This document shows positions 6,627 to 13,065 of a stretch of DNA of 13,065 bases, in pieces. The stretch is from positions 1-13,065 of the forward strand of contig JAHJXP010000013.1 in the NCBI GenBank assembly GCA_018827585.1, read 5' to 3'. Numbering within the stretch: the stretch's first letter is position 1; each line of letters opens with the position of its first letter. Below the pieces are notes generated by a model. That model did not search any database, had not been told where the DNA came from, and saw only the letters and a list, made by a program, of their open reading frames with translations. The stretch comes from Pseudomonadota bacterium (GTDB lineage Bacteria; Desulfobacterota; Syntrophia; Syntrophales; UBA5619). Position numbers and translations under genes: made by a program.

Positions 6627-6822
6627 CCGTTGATTTTTTATCTCCTTGGCCGATGTATTGCCGGCACTTAGGAAAAATTTACTTTGGACGCGAGTCTATC
6701 CAAAAGAAAGCGGGTTCGTCAAGAAAAATCGATTGAAAAATGAGTTTTTTCTTTACTTTCCCCCAAGAGGATGCTGGGATGTCATAGTGTTTTCCGGAGT
6801 GATTCCGGACGAGATGCTAAAT

Positions 6823-6829
6823 GGAGGAG
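6823..6829 (+). promoter_or_regulatory. Ribosome binding site deciding the thioesterase start
   Basis: GGAGGAG is six bases before the ATG at 6836. The earlier in-frame ATG at 6821 sits two bases before this site and has only weak purine context upstream, so 6836 is the likelier start. Confidence 0.7.
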
Positions 6830-6835
6830 CAGAAC

Positions 6836-7252
6836 ATGGAGCAGGAGATCACATCCGAGGCGCTGAAGTCCTTCTTCCGCAAAGACCTCTTTGCGGAATT
6901 CGTGGGCATCGAACTTCTCGAGGCGGGCGACGGCAGGGCGACTGCCAAACTGCAACTGAAGGATCATCACCGCAACGGCATCGGACTCGTTCAGGGAGGC
7001 GCCATCTTCACCCTGGCCGATCTGGCCTTCGCCGCGGCCGTGCACTCGAGGGGACGGATCGCGGTGGCGATTCACTGTTCGGTCTCTTACCTCAAGGCGG
7101 TGCAGGGGGATTTTCTCCTCGCCGAGGTTCAAGAGGTTTCCTGCGGTCCGAAGATCGCCGTCTACACCGTCCGCGTGACCGATTCCACAGGGGAGGTGGT
7201 TTCCCTCTTCGAAGGGATGGCCTACCGGAAGAAGGAGCGCTGGAATCCTTGA
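6836..7252 (+). CDS. PaaI-family hotdog-fold acyl-CoA thioesterase
   Basis: A 138-residue single hotdog domain, the normal length for the PaaI/YbgC-related group that hydrolyses acyl-CoA thioesters in the cytoplasm. The diagnostic segment is HHRNGIGLVQGGAIFTLADLAF (44-65; 21-22 residues, key ones H44/H45, N47, G48, GG 54-55, D62). The asparagine/glycine and the aspartate in 'TLAD' are the catalytic and active-site elements of PaaI-type enzymes. Strands 'AVAIHCSVSYLKAV' and 'YTVRVTDSTGEVVSLFEGMAYRK' complete the fold. The start at 6836 is chosen from its ribosome site; starting at 6821 would add five residues. Phenylacetate or another aromatic acyl-CoA could be the substrate, but no paa gene is here, so specificity is open. 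glgA follows after 32 bases on the same strand, probably in one transcript without obvious metabolic connection. Confidence 0.88.
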   Translation: MEQEITSEALKSFFRKDLFAEFVGIELLEAGDGRATAKLQLKDHHRNGIGLVQGGAIFTLADLAFAAAVHSRGRIAVAIHCSVSYLKAVQGDFLLAEVQEVSCGPKIAVYTVRVTDSTGEVVSLFEGMAYRKKERWNP

Positions 7253-7284
7253 GGATGGTTTCCACCGGTGATTGAGGGGGGGAG

Positions 7285-8778
7285 ATGGAACGAACGAGAA
7301 ACATCCTCATTATGGCGTCGGAGATGCACTCCTATGCCAAGGCGGGAGGACTGGGGGACGTCGTGTCGTCCCTGTCCGCCGCGCTGAAGAAGTTGGGAAA
7401 TGACGTCCGCGCGGCGATTCCCCGGTACGGCGTGATCGACGTCGATCGCCTCAATTCCCGGATATGCCTCCCGATCATGGGGGTATGGATGGGCGGCGTG
7501 CAGGAGTGGTGCTCGGTTTGGCAGACCGCCTCCGAGGCCGGCGTGCCTGTGTATCTGATCGAGTATCATGAATATTTCAAGCGTCCCGGGCTGTACCACG
7601 ACGCATCGATGAGAGACTACGCGGACAACCCGATGCGTTTCGGGTTTTTCACCCGCGCCGCCCTGCAGCTCTGCCGGGAAATCGGCTTCAGGCCGGATGT
7701 CGTCCACGCCAACGACTGGCAGACCGCCCTGGCGCCCGCCTACCTGAAAATCTGGCATCATGCCGACCCCGTTCTGGGCAGCGCGGCGTCGGCACTCACC
7801 ATCCATAACGCGGCATATCAGGGAAGCTACCCCGGCAGCCATTGCGGGTACCTGGGCCTGGAGCGCCGGCATTTCGCGGACGACGGGTTCGACGCGTCGG
7901 GCAGCATCAATTTTCTCCGGGCGGGCATCCGTTTCGCCGACGTCGTGACGGCGGTGAGCCCCTCGTTCGCCCGGGACATCACTGCGCCGCTCGGCGGTTT
8001 CGGCCTGTCAGCGGATCTCGCCCGGCGGGGCGACGATCTTGTGGGTATCCTCAACGGCATCGACGATTCCCTGTGGGACCCCGGGCGCGACCCCCTCCTT
8101 CCCGCCCGGTACGGTACGGGAAACCTGGAGGGGAAGCGGGCGTGCAAACGGCGCCTCCAGGAGGTGTTCGGCCTGTCGCAGGACGATAATATCGCCGTCA
8201 TCGGTGCGATCGGACGGTTCGTGGAGCAGAAGGGCTTCCACCTCATCGCACAGGCGATCGAGGAGATCCTGCGGAACATGCACGTGCAGTTCGTGATTCT
8301 GGGATCCGGTGAAGAGGAACTCCAGCGGTATTTCTCGGAGCTCCCCGCCCGGTATGGCGGGCGGGCCGGCTCCTTCATCGGTTTCGACGACCGACGCGCG
8401 CACCTCATCGAGGCGGGGTGCGATTTTTTCCTGATGCCGTCGCTGTTTGAACCGTGCGGCCTCAACCAGATGTACTCCCAGCGGTACGGCACCCTTCCCA
8501 TCGTCCACGCGACCGGGGGTCTCGACGACACGGTGGACAATTATGACGAGGCGACCGGCGAGGGGACGGGGTTCAAATTCCGGGAGCCGTCCCCCCTCGC
8601 CCTGTACTACACGGTGGGATGGGCCGTGAGCACCTACTACGACCGCCCCGATCACCTGCGCAGGATGATCGGCGCGGCCATGGCGCGGGACTTCTCCTGG
8701 AAAAGGAGCGCCGCGGACTATGAGACCGTCTACGACCGGGTCATTGCAAACCGGAAGAAATCCGGCGAAAAGGGCTGA
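7285..8778 (+). CDS. glgA: Glycogen/starch synthase (GT5)
   Basis: This retaining glucosyltransferase extends alpha-1,4-glucan chains from ADP-glucose (some relatives use UDP-glucose), in the cytoplasm. It has 497 residues, close to the usual ~480. The N-terminal Rossmann domain has the donor-binding KAGGLGDV (19-26), then HANDWQTALAPAYL (141-154), LTIHNAAYQG (171-180) and GGFGL (237-241) before GILNGIDDSLWDP (254-266). The C-terminal Rossmann domain has GRFVEQKG (310-317, R311 and K316) and the catalytic-loop PSLFEPCG (385-392, E389), followed by YGTLPIVHATGGLDDTV (401-417). These match the GT5 active site, so the enzyme should be functional. A GAGGGG site at 7274-7279 supports the ATG. No glgB, glgC or glgP neighbour is visible, so the pathway genes lie elsewhere. 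Reads convergently towards clpA. Confidence 0.96.
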   Translation: MERTRNILIMASEMHSYAKAGGLGDVVSSLSAALKKLGNDVRAAIPRYGVIDVDRLNSRICLPIMGVWMGGVQEWCSVWQTASEAGVPVYLIEYHEYFKRPGLYHDASMRDYADNPMRFGFFTRAALQLCREIGFRPDVVHANDWQTALAPAYLKIWHHADPVLGSAASALTIHNAAYQGSYPGSHCGYLGLERRHFADDGFDASGSINFLRAGIRFADVVTAVSPSFARDITAPLGGFGLSADLARRGDDLVGILNGIDDSLWDPGRDPLLPARYGTGNLEGKRACKRRLQEVFGLSQDDNIAVIGAIGRFVEQKGFHLIAQAIEEILRNMHVQFVILGSGEEELQRYFSELPARYGGRAGSFIGFDDRRAHLIEAGCDFFLMPSLFEPCGLNQMYSQRYGTLPIVHATGGLDDTVDNYDEATGEGTGFKFREPSPLALYYTVGWAVSTYYDRPDHLRRMIGAAMARDFSWKRSAADYETVYDRVIANRKKSGEKG

Positions 8779-8936
8779 AATTTCTCCTGCGATCCGAAAT
8801 TTGTGCCTGCATCCCCTTGCCGTCGAGAAAACGTTCCGTTCCCGGGAGAGATGCACCGACGCACCACCCGGCGATGCCGTGGAGCACACGGTGAGGGAAG
8901 CGGGGTGGAGCCGCCCTGGAGGGAGGTCGCCGCCGA

Positions 8937-8956
8937 CGGCCAGAGGGCCGCTTTTT
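8937..8956 (+). terminator. Possible intrinsic terminator after glgA
   Basis: CGGCC (8937-8941) and GGCCG (8946-8950) form a short GC stem over a four-base loop, followed by C and five Ts. It lies about 160 bases after the glgA stop, in the 209-base gap between convergent glgA and clpA. The stem is short, so confidence is moderate. I saw nothing else in that gap. Confidence 0.45.
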
Positions 8957-8987
8957 ACATCATGTTCGGGAAGGGAAAACGGTAACT

Positions 8988-11258
8988 TCAGGGTGTCGAT
9001 GAACCGGCAGGGACGATCCGGACGACCACGTCGTCGTTCTCGATGTCGGCCACCGCCTCGCCCCCTTCGCGGAGGCGGCCGAAAAGGACCTCGTCCACGA
9101 AGAACCGCTTGATCTTGTCCTGAATCAGGCGGGCGATCTCCCGCGCGCCGAATTCGGGGGAGTAGCCTTTCCGGACGAGCCAGTCGTAACAGCTATCGGT
9201 TACGGTGAGCTGGGCGCTCTTCTCCGCGAGTTGGGCGGAGAACTCGGCGATGGCCTTCCGCACGATCTTCAGGACGACCGGGTCGGTGAGGCCCTGGAAG
9301 TTCACGACGCCGTCGAGGCGGTTCCTGAACTCGGGCGAGAAGGTCCTCTCCAGGGCCTTGTAGACGGCGTCCCGGTTGATGGGCTGTCCCTCAAAGCCGA
9401 TCGTCTGCCGGCCGATCTCCCGGGTCCCGGCGTTCGAGGTCATCAGGAGGACAACGTTGCGGAAATCCGCCTTCTTGCCGTTGTTGTCCGTGAGTGTGGC
9501 GTAATCCATCACCTGCAGGAGCGTGTTGAAGATGTCTGTGTGGGCCTTCTCGATCTCGTCCAGAAGAAGGACCGCGTGGGGGTTCTTTCGGATCGCCTCG
9601 GTGAGGAGACCTCCCTCTTCATAGCCCACGTAGCCGGGGGGCGCCCCGACGAATTTGGCTACGGCGTGTTTTTCCTGATACTCGCTCATGTCGTAGCGCA
9701 GCAGCGGCACTCCCATGGTCGCAGCCAACTGCCGCGCCAGCTCCGTCTTTCCCACCCCCGTCGGCCCCACGAAAAGAAGCGAGGCGACCGGTTTGTTGGG
9801 TTCGCGGAAACCGGCGCGCGAGCGCTTGACCGCCTCGACGACCCGGGCCACGGCCTCGTCCTGCCCGAAGATCCGGGCCTTGATCTCCGTCTCCAGGTCC
9901 CTGAGCTTCTCAATCTCCGTGGAGGAGACGCTCTTCTCCGGGATCCGGGCGATCCGGGCGACCACGGCTTCGATCTCCCGCGTTCCTATCGCCACCCGGT
10001 CCAGGACGTTGTCCGCGCGGTTCATGGAGGCGAAGGCGCCGGCCTCGTCGATAACGTCGATCGCCTTGTCCGGCAGGCGGCGGTCGCTGATGTACCGGTC
10101 GGAAAGCGCGGCGGCGGCCCGGAGGCTCTCCTCCGCATAGCAGACCTGGTGGTAGTCTTCATACCGCTCCCTGATCCCCTGGAGAATCAGGAAGGTGTCG
10201 TCGACCGACGGCTCCGGGACCTCGACCTTCTGGAAGCGGCGGGAAAGGGCGCCGTCCTTTTCGAAGTACTTCCGGTATTCGTCGTAGGTCGTCGATCCGA
10301 TGCAGCGGAGCTTCCCGGAAGCGAGGGCCGGCTTGAGGATGTTCCCGGCGTCCATCGACCCGCCGGAGACGGCCCCTGCGCCGACGATATTGTGGATCTC
10401 GTCGATGAAGAGGATGACCTTCTCCAGTTTCTGGAGCTCGGCGATGACCCTTTTGAGCCGCTCCTCGAAATCGCCGCGGAAGCGCGTCCCGGCGAGGATC
10501 GCCCCCATGTCCAGGGAGTGAATCTTGGCCCCGGCCAGCCGTTTGGGCACCCTGCCTTCGGCGATCCGCCGGGCGAGCCCTTCGGTGATTGCGGTCTTTC
10601 CCACGCCCGGCTCGCCAACGTGAACAGGATTGTTCTTGAAGCGGCGGCAGAGGACCTGGATCGTCCGTTCGAGGATATCCTCCCGGCCAATCAGGGGGTC
10701 CGTCTCCGCCAGCCTGGCCGGGGAGGTCAGCTCCGCCGTAAAGGCGCGGAGGAACTTGCTCTGATCGTCTTTGGTCTCCCGTACCGTTTCCCCCGTTCCC
10801 GGCTGCTGCCGCTGGCCCAACCCACCGCCGGGAAGGACCGGGACGCCGTGGGAGAGGTAGTTGAGCAGCGCCATTCGAGTGATCCCCTGTTTCTGGAGAT
10901 AGAAAGCGGCGACAGACTCTTTCTCTTCGAGGATGGAGACGAGGACGTCCCCCAGTTCGAGGGTCTCCTTCTGGGCGGAAGAGGTATGCCAGGCGGCCCT
11001 CTCCAGCACGCTCTGAAATCCGAGGGACTGAATGGCCCGGGTCGCGGTTGCTATCATGTCGTTTCCGTCGAGATGCCTCTCGAGAACCTTTTTCAGAAGG
11101 GCCGGATCTCCGCCGGTATTGGCGATGATCTCCTTCCCCTCATCGAAAAAAAGACAGGCGTACAGGAGGTGTTCCGGAGTGATGAACTCATGCCGCCGGA
11201 CGTTGGCCTCGGCGTAAGCGGCCATGATGATCCGGTTAAGGTTTTCGCTGATCTTCAT
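8988..11258 (-). CDS. clpA: ATP-dependent Clp protease ATP-binding subunit ClpA
   Basis: A 756-residue AAA+ unfoldase, near E. coli ClpA length (758), that unfolds substrates and threads them into ClpP. The N-domain (about 1-145) carries the paired Clp_N repeats and binds ClpS. D1 has Walker A GEPGVGKT (215-222), Walker B VILFIDE (281-287) and RF motifs. D2 has Walker A GPTGVGKT (498-505), Walker B VLLLDE (563-568), a pore-loop GYVGYEEGG (542-550), and arginine-bearing FSPEFRNRLDG (640-650). The ClpP-docking loop reads IGF (620-622), against IGL in E. coli. There is no ClpB middle coiled-coil, which with clpS upstream fixes the identity as ClpA. 'FGAREIARLIQ' (703-713) is the sensor-2 region. 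The ATG follows GGGGG (11267-11271). clpS ends 31 bases upstream; the two form an operon. clpP is not in the window. Confidence 0.97.
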   Translation of the reverse strand: MKISENLNRIIMAAYAEANVRRHEFITPEHLLYACLFFDEGKEIIANTGGDPALLKKVLERHLDGNDMIATATRAIQSLGFQSVLERAAWHTSSAQKETLELGDVLVSILEEKESVAAFYLQKQGITRMALLNYLSHGVPVLPGGGLGQRQQPGTGETVRETKDDQSKFLRAFTAELTSPARLAETDPLIGREDILERTIQVLCRRFKNNPVHVGEPGVGKTAITEGLARRIAEGRVPKRLAGAKIHSLDMGAILAGTRFRGDFEERLKRVIAELQKLEKVILFIDEIHNIVGAGAVSGGSMDAGNILKPALASGKLRCIGSTTYDEYRKYFEKDGALSRRFQKVEVPEPSVDDTFLILQGIRERYEDYHQVCYAEESLRAAAALSDRYISDRRLPDKAIDVIDEAGAFASMNRADNVLDRVAIGTREIEAVVARIARIPEKSVSSTEIEKLRDLETEIKARIFGQDEAVARVVEAVKRSRAGFREPNKPVASLLFVGPTGVGKTELARQLAATMGVPLLRYDMSEYQEKHAVAKFVGAPPGYVGYEEGGLLTEAIRKNPHAVLLLDEIEKAHTDIFNTLLQVMDYATLTDNNGKKADFRNVVLLMTSNAGTREIGRQTIGFEGQPINRDAVYKALERTFSPEFRNRLDGVVNFQGLTDPVVLKIVRKAIAEFSAQLAEKSAQLTVTDSCYDWLVRKGYSPEFGAREIARLIQDKIKRFFVDEVLFGRLREGGEAVADIENDDVVVRIVPAGSSTP

Positions 11259-11289
11259 GATTCCAACCCCCTAACCCCTCTGACGGCGG

Positions 11290-11601
11290 TCAGGCATCCT
11301 CCAGGGAACACTTCAGCGGGAATTCCTTCCGTGCGGCCAACTGCTGGACCAGGGCGATTTTTGTGGCCGCGATGTCATAGGTATAGACCCCGCAGGACCC
11401 TTTTCCTTTTTTGTGGACGTCGAGCATGATCTTCATCGCCTCCGCTGCCGGCTTGTGAAAAACGGAGATGAGGACCTCGATCACGAAGTCCATCGTCGTG
11501 TAATCGTCGTTGTGCAGGATCACCCGGTACATCTTCGGTTCCCGGATCTCCCGGTCCGTTTTCACGCCTACTTCCGACAGGATTTCCGGTTCAGGCGTCA
11601 T
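11290..11601 (-). CDS. clpS: Clp protease adaptor ClpS
   Basis: A 103-residue adaptor that delivers N-degron proteins (N-terminal Leu, Phe, Trp, Tyr) to ClpAP in the cytoplasm. It has a flexible N-terminal tail (1-25) and the compact ClpS core: YRVILHNDDYTTMDFV (25-40), with N31, D32 and D33 matching the N-degron pocket, then 'IMLDVHKKGKGSCGVYT' (58-74) with H63, and 'EFPLKCSLED' at the end. The core matches the family closely, so it should be functional. The ATG at 11601 has GGGGTG (11605-11610) upstream, slightly close at three bases. A GTG two codons earlier is an alternative. It is the first gene of a clpS-clpA operon, downstream of a strong promoter, and clpA begins 31 bases later. Confidence 0.95.
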   Translation of the reverse strand: MTPEPEILSEVGVKTDREIREPKMYRVILHNDDYTTMDFVIEVLISVFHKPAAEAMKIMLDVHKKGKGSCGVYTYDIAATKIALVQQLAARKEFPLKCSLEDA

Positions 11602-11656
11602 GGACACCCCATTTCCGAATCCATTATTCCCAGGCGGCCGTTTTCGCCACAACCAT

Positions 11657-11685
11657 AATATAACCAATCGGAGAGGGCGTGTCAA
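11657..11685 (-). promoter_or_regulatory. Sigma-70 promoter of clpS-clpA
   Basis: The - strand shows a perfect -35 TTGACA (11680-11685), a 17-base spacer and -10 TATATT (11657-11662), one base off consensus. Initiation near 11650 would give a leader of about 50 bases to the clpS ATG. This is the best promoter in the window. Confidence 0.8.
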
Positions 11686-11700
11686 TGAGAAGCGGTCCAG

Positions 11701-11722
11701 CGGGACGGCGCCACCCGTCCCG
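11701..11722. terminator. GC hairpin downstream of the transglycosylase gene
   Basis: CGGGACGG (11701-11708) pairs perfectly with CCGTCCCG (11715-11722) over a six-base loop, 105 bases past the mltB-like stop and just upstream of the clpS promoter. No T-run follows on the - strand, so termination would need Rho or be weak. It could also be a structural element separating the two units. Confidence 0.35.
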
Positions 11723-11827
11723 GGGAACCGCCCGGTTGACGGACTGCGCCGTCCGCTGTGTTTCCGCGCATGGTGAGGCCGGCGGCGCCGGAAAGGGGAT
11801 GGTCCGTTCGTGTCAGGGTTGCGTGCG

Positions 11828-12775
11828 TTACCGGCGGTCCCGCAGCTTTTCGGCGACTGCCAGGACCGTGTTTGCGTAGACGTTGCTGTGGTTGTAGGCA
11901 AAGAGGATGCGGTGCTGATTCCTGCTGTCGGCATCCCTTTTCCAGCCGTGTTTTTGCAGATAATTGGCGATGCTGTGGAGGGCGTCCTGCTTGGTGAACA
12001 GGTCGATGCGGCCGTTCTGATCGGCGTCTACGCCGTAGGCAAAGATGTTGGAGGGCATGAATTGGCAAAGACCGATCGCCCCGTAGATCGACCCGCGGAT
12101 GGTCATCAGATCCAGGCTGTCCCGGTCGGCCAGGCGGAGCAGGGCCTTGAGTTCGTTGTAGGCCCAGTCCGCCTTCTCCCGGCAGCGGCGGCGGGCATAC
12201 TCCAGGTTGTCCGGGGTGATCAGGGAGCCGCCCAGGTAGGGGCGGATTGCCTCCAGATCGGGGTATAGGGCCATACTGGCGAGTCTGTTGAAGGCGATTC
12301 GGTTGCCAGTGTTTTCCCCGAGGTGGGTTTCGATAAGGAGGATCGAGACGACGATCTCCTTGGGAACCCCGTAGCGGGTTTGGATCTCCTCCAAGAGGGA
12401 CATGTTTTCCCGGAGATACGAGCGTGCGCGGGCGACCATCCAGCTTGTGAGATATGTTCGATGGACTGCGTCCCTGAGCTTGACGGCGAGGGAGTCGGGC
12501 ACGGGAGTCAGGCTCTGGATCAGGCTCCTGAGCTTTCCGGCCATCGCATCCGGCTCGAAACGGGCCTCTTGTCTGGTGAAAAGGGCTTCCACTGTCCGGC
12601 GGTCGAAACCGTCGGCCGTCAGGCGCTCGACGAGCGGGTTCCAGTCAGCGCCGGCAGGCCGGACCTGGAGGAGCATGAGGAAAAAAATAAGGCCGAAAAA
12701 CCTAAGCAGGCTGCGGACGATGCGGGCGTGCTGCGGGTTGTCTCCTGTCGGGCCAGGATTCGCTCTGGGGTTCAT
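11828..12775 (-). CDS. Lytic murein transglycosylase, MltB family
   Basis: A 315-residue periplasmic enzyme that cleaves the MurNAc-GlcNAc bond in peptidoglycan to form 1,6-anhydromuropeptides. An N-terminal hydrophobic segment (20-37) ends in an AGA site near residue 43 and looks like a cleavable signal or anchor. There is no lipobox cysteine, unlike E. coli MltB. 'LVERLTADGFDRRTVEALF' (48-66) opens the mature part. The catalytic glutamate is E149 in SILLIETHLGENTG (144-157). MltB-type features follow: GAIGLCQFMPSN (232-243), 'YGVDADQNGRIDLF' (247-260), and 'FAYNHSNVYANTVLAVAEKL' near the end. Start ATG 12775 follows AGAGG (12781-12785). Likely functional. It is transcribed toward clpS but ends before its promoter, so it seems a separate unit. 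Confidence 0.93.
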   Translation of the reverse strand: MNPRANPGPTGDNPQHARIVRSLLRFFGLIFFLMLLQVRPAGADWNPLVERLTADGFDRRTVEALFTRQEARFEPDAMAGKLRSLIQSLTPVPDSLAVKLRDAVHRTYLTSWMVARARSYLRENMSLLEEIQTRYGVPKEIVVSILLIETHLGENTGNRIAFNRLASMALYPDLEAIRPYLGGSLITPDNLEYARRRCREKADWAYNELKALLRLADRDSLDLMTIRGSIYGAIGLCQFMPSNIFAYGVDADQNGRIDLFTKQDALHSIANYLQKHGWKRDADSRNQHRILFAYNHSNVYANTVLAVAEKLRDRR

Positions 12776-12812
12776 TGCATCCTCTAAAATTCTGACGATT
12801 ACCGCTGACTAT

Positions 12813-12838
12813 ACTCTTTCTCCCAACTCTTTCTCCCA
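12813..12838. repeat. 13-bp perfect tandem duplication
   Basis: ACTCTTTCTCCCA occurs twice head to tail (12813-12825 and 12826-12838), 38 bases upstream of the transglycosylase start codon. Its CTCCCA motif matches the pyrimidine-rich arm of the palindrome that follows, so the duplication may have arisen by slippage in a REP-like element. Confidence 0.85.
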
Positions 12839-12853
12839 CGGGGAAGGGGAAGA

Positions 12854-12888
12854 CGCCTCATCACTGGAGGCGCCCTCTGTTGGAGAGG
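12854..12888. repeat. Two adjacent small inverted repeats
   Basis: CGCCTC (12854-12859) pairs with GAGGCG (12867-12872), and CCTCT (12874-12878) pairs with AGAGG (12884-12888). Such adjacent hairpins are common in REP-type intergenic elements. No T-run follows either strand, so termination is not supported. Confidence 0.5.
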
Positions 12889-13030
12889 CAGACTAACACA
12901 ACCGTAACGGAAAATCCAGCGCCGGGCTGGCGACGAATTTTTTTAGAGATTTCACTAACATGATCCACACGGCTGTTCAAGGGTAATAACCATGACGCTC
13001 TCGCAAAAAGTAAATTTTCCCCCACCCTAA

Positions 13031-13055
13031 CCCTCCACCCCGTCGAGGGGGAGGG
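13031..13055. repeat. REP-like GC hairpin at the window edge
   Basis: CCCTCC (13031-13036) and CCC (13038-13040) pair with GGG (13047-13049) and GGAGGG (13050-13055), with one bulged A and a six-base loop. The sequence 'ACCCTAACCCTCCACCCC...GGGGGAGGGG' resembles the 'CCCTAACCCTCTCCC' palindromes dispersed in many bacterial genomes. It may continue beyond the window. Confidence 0.55.
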
Positions 13056-13065
13056 GAATTCGGAC

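Larger units (their letters stand above)
6612..6835. other. Divergent intergenic region, cytochrome and thioesterase genes
   Basis: About 220 bases, clearly richer in A and T than the genes around it, between divergent starts. It must hold promoters for both directions, but I found no convincing sigma-70 pair. A sigma-54-like GG-N10-GC arrangement (TTGGC to TTGCC, 6646-6662) faces right. A pair of TCCGGA sites (6793-6798, 6804-6809) lies just before the thioesterase ribosome site. No gene seen. Confidence 0.5.
12776..13065. other. Gene-free right-edge region upstream of the transglycosylase
   Basis: About 290 bases without a credible gene. It holds a 13-base tandem repeat, two small adjacent hairpins, a hairpin with a delayed T-run (CCAGC/GCTGG, 12916-12930, then seven Ts at 12938-12944) and a REP-like hairpin at the edge. 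A promoter for the transglycosylase gene should be here, but no convincing -35/-10 pair was seen. Confidence 0.6.

Noticed and set aside
6646..7275. Open frame of 209 codons on the + strand overlapping the thioesterase gene
   Set aside because: It runs out of frame across the thioesterase gene, has Arg/Gly-rich shadow composition and no ribosome site.
8803..8985. 60-codon open frame on the + strand between glgA and clpA
   Set aside because: No ribosome site, no recognisable motif, and it spans the candidate terminator.
9231..11429. Long open frame (732 codons) on the + strand opposite clpA and clpS
   Set aside because: It mirrors the codon pattern of GC-rich clpA, has no recognisable domain, and is rich in Gly, Asp, Leu, Arg as expected from an antisense shadow.
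12916..12944. Hairpin with T-run as a + strand terminator
   Set aside because: The T-run begins seven bases after the stem and no + strand gene lies upstream, so a terminator role is unlikely.

Overview
The window is GC-rich, tightly packed and bacterial, with GTG or TTG starts on several genes. Three things point to an anaerobic, respiring Gram-negative, most likely a Desulfobacterota (former Deltaproteobacteria, for example the Syntrophia group): a System II (ResB/CcsB) cytochrome c maturation pair, a secreted c7-type triheme cytochrome, and ClpS-ClpA next to an MltB-type lytic transglycosylase. The lineage is an inference from gene content. No rRNA, tRNA, CRISPR, insertion sequence or phage gene was seen.

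Region 1 (1-2875, + strand) is one tightly coupled run: the C-terminus of a membrane-anchored NEW3-domain protein, an ABC ATPase with a NosF-like sequence, an ABC-2 permease, and a YddG-like DMT exporter. The first three look like one export or envelope-maturation system. The exporter may simply share the transcript.

Region 2 (2925-6611, - strand) reads, in transcription order, triheme cytochrome c7, terminator, zinc-ribbon/SurA-N membrane protein, resB, ccsB. ResB and CcsB together form the haem-delivery and cytochrome c synthase complex. The SurA-N protein is a plausible but unproven periplasmic helper. The cytochrome is a likely client and has an atypical CX4CH haem site.

Region 3 (6836-8778, + strand) holds a PaaI-type hotdog thioesterase followed by a glycogen/starch synthase of family GT5, probably cotranscribed. 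It converges with region 4.

Region 4 (8988-12775, - strand) holds an MltB-like lytic transglycosylase and then clpS-clpA, the N-degron adaptor and its AAA+ unfoldase. clpS has the best promoter in the window (TTGACA, 17 bp, TATATT).

The intergenic stretches hold a strong terminator behind the cytochrome gene, an imperfect inverted-repeat element (6032-6129), a 13-bp tandem duplication upstream of the transglycosylase gene, and a REP-like GC hairpin at the right edge. Most genes belong to known families. The least familiar items are the zinc-ribbon/SurA-N protein beside the cytochrome c synthase genes, and the NEW3 plus NosFY-like ABC set.
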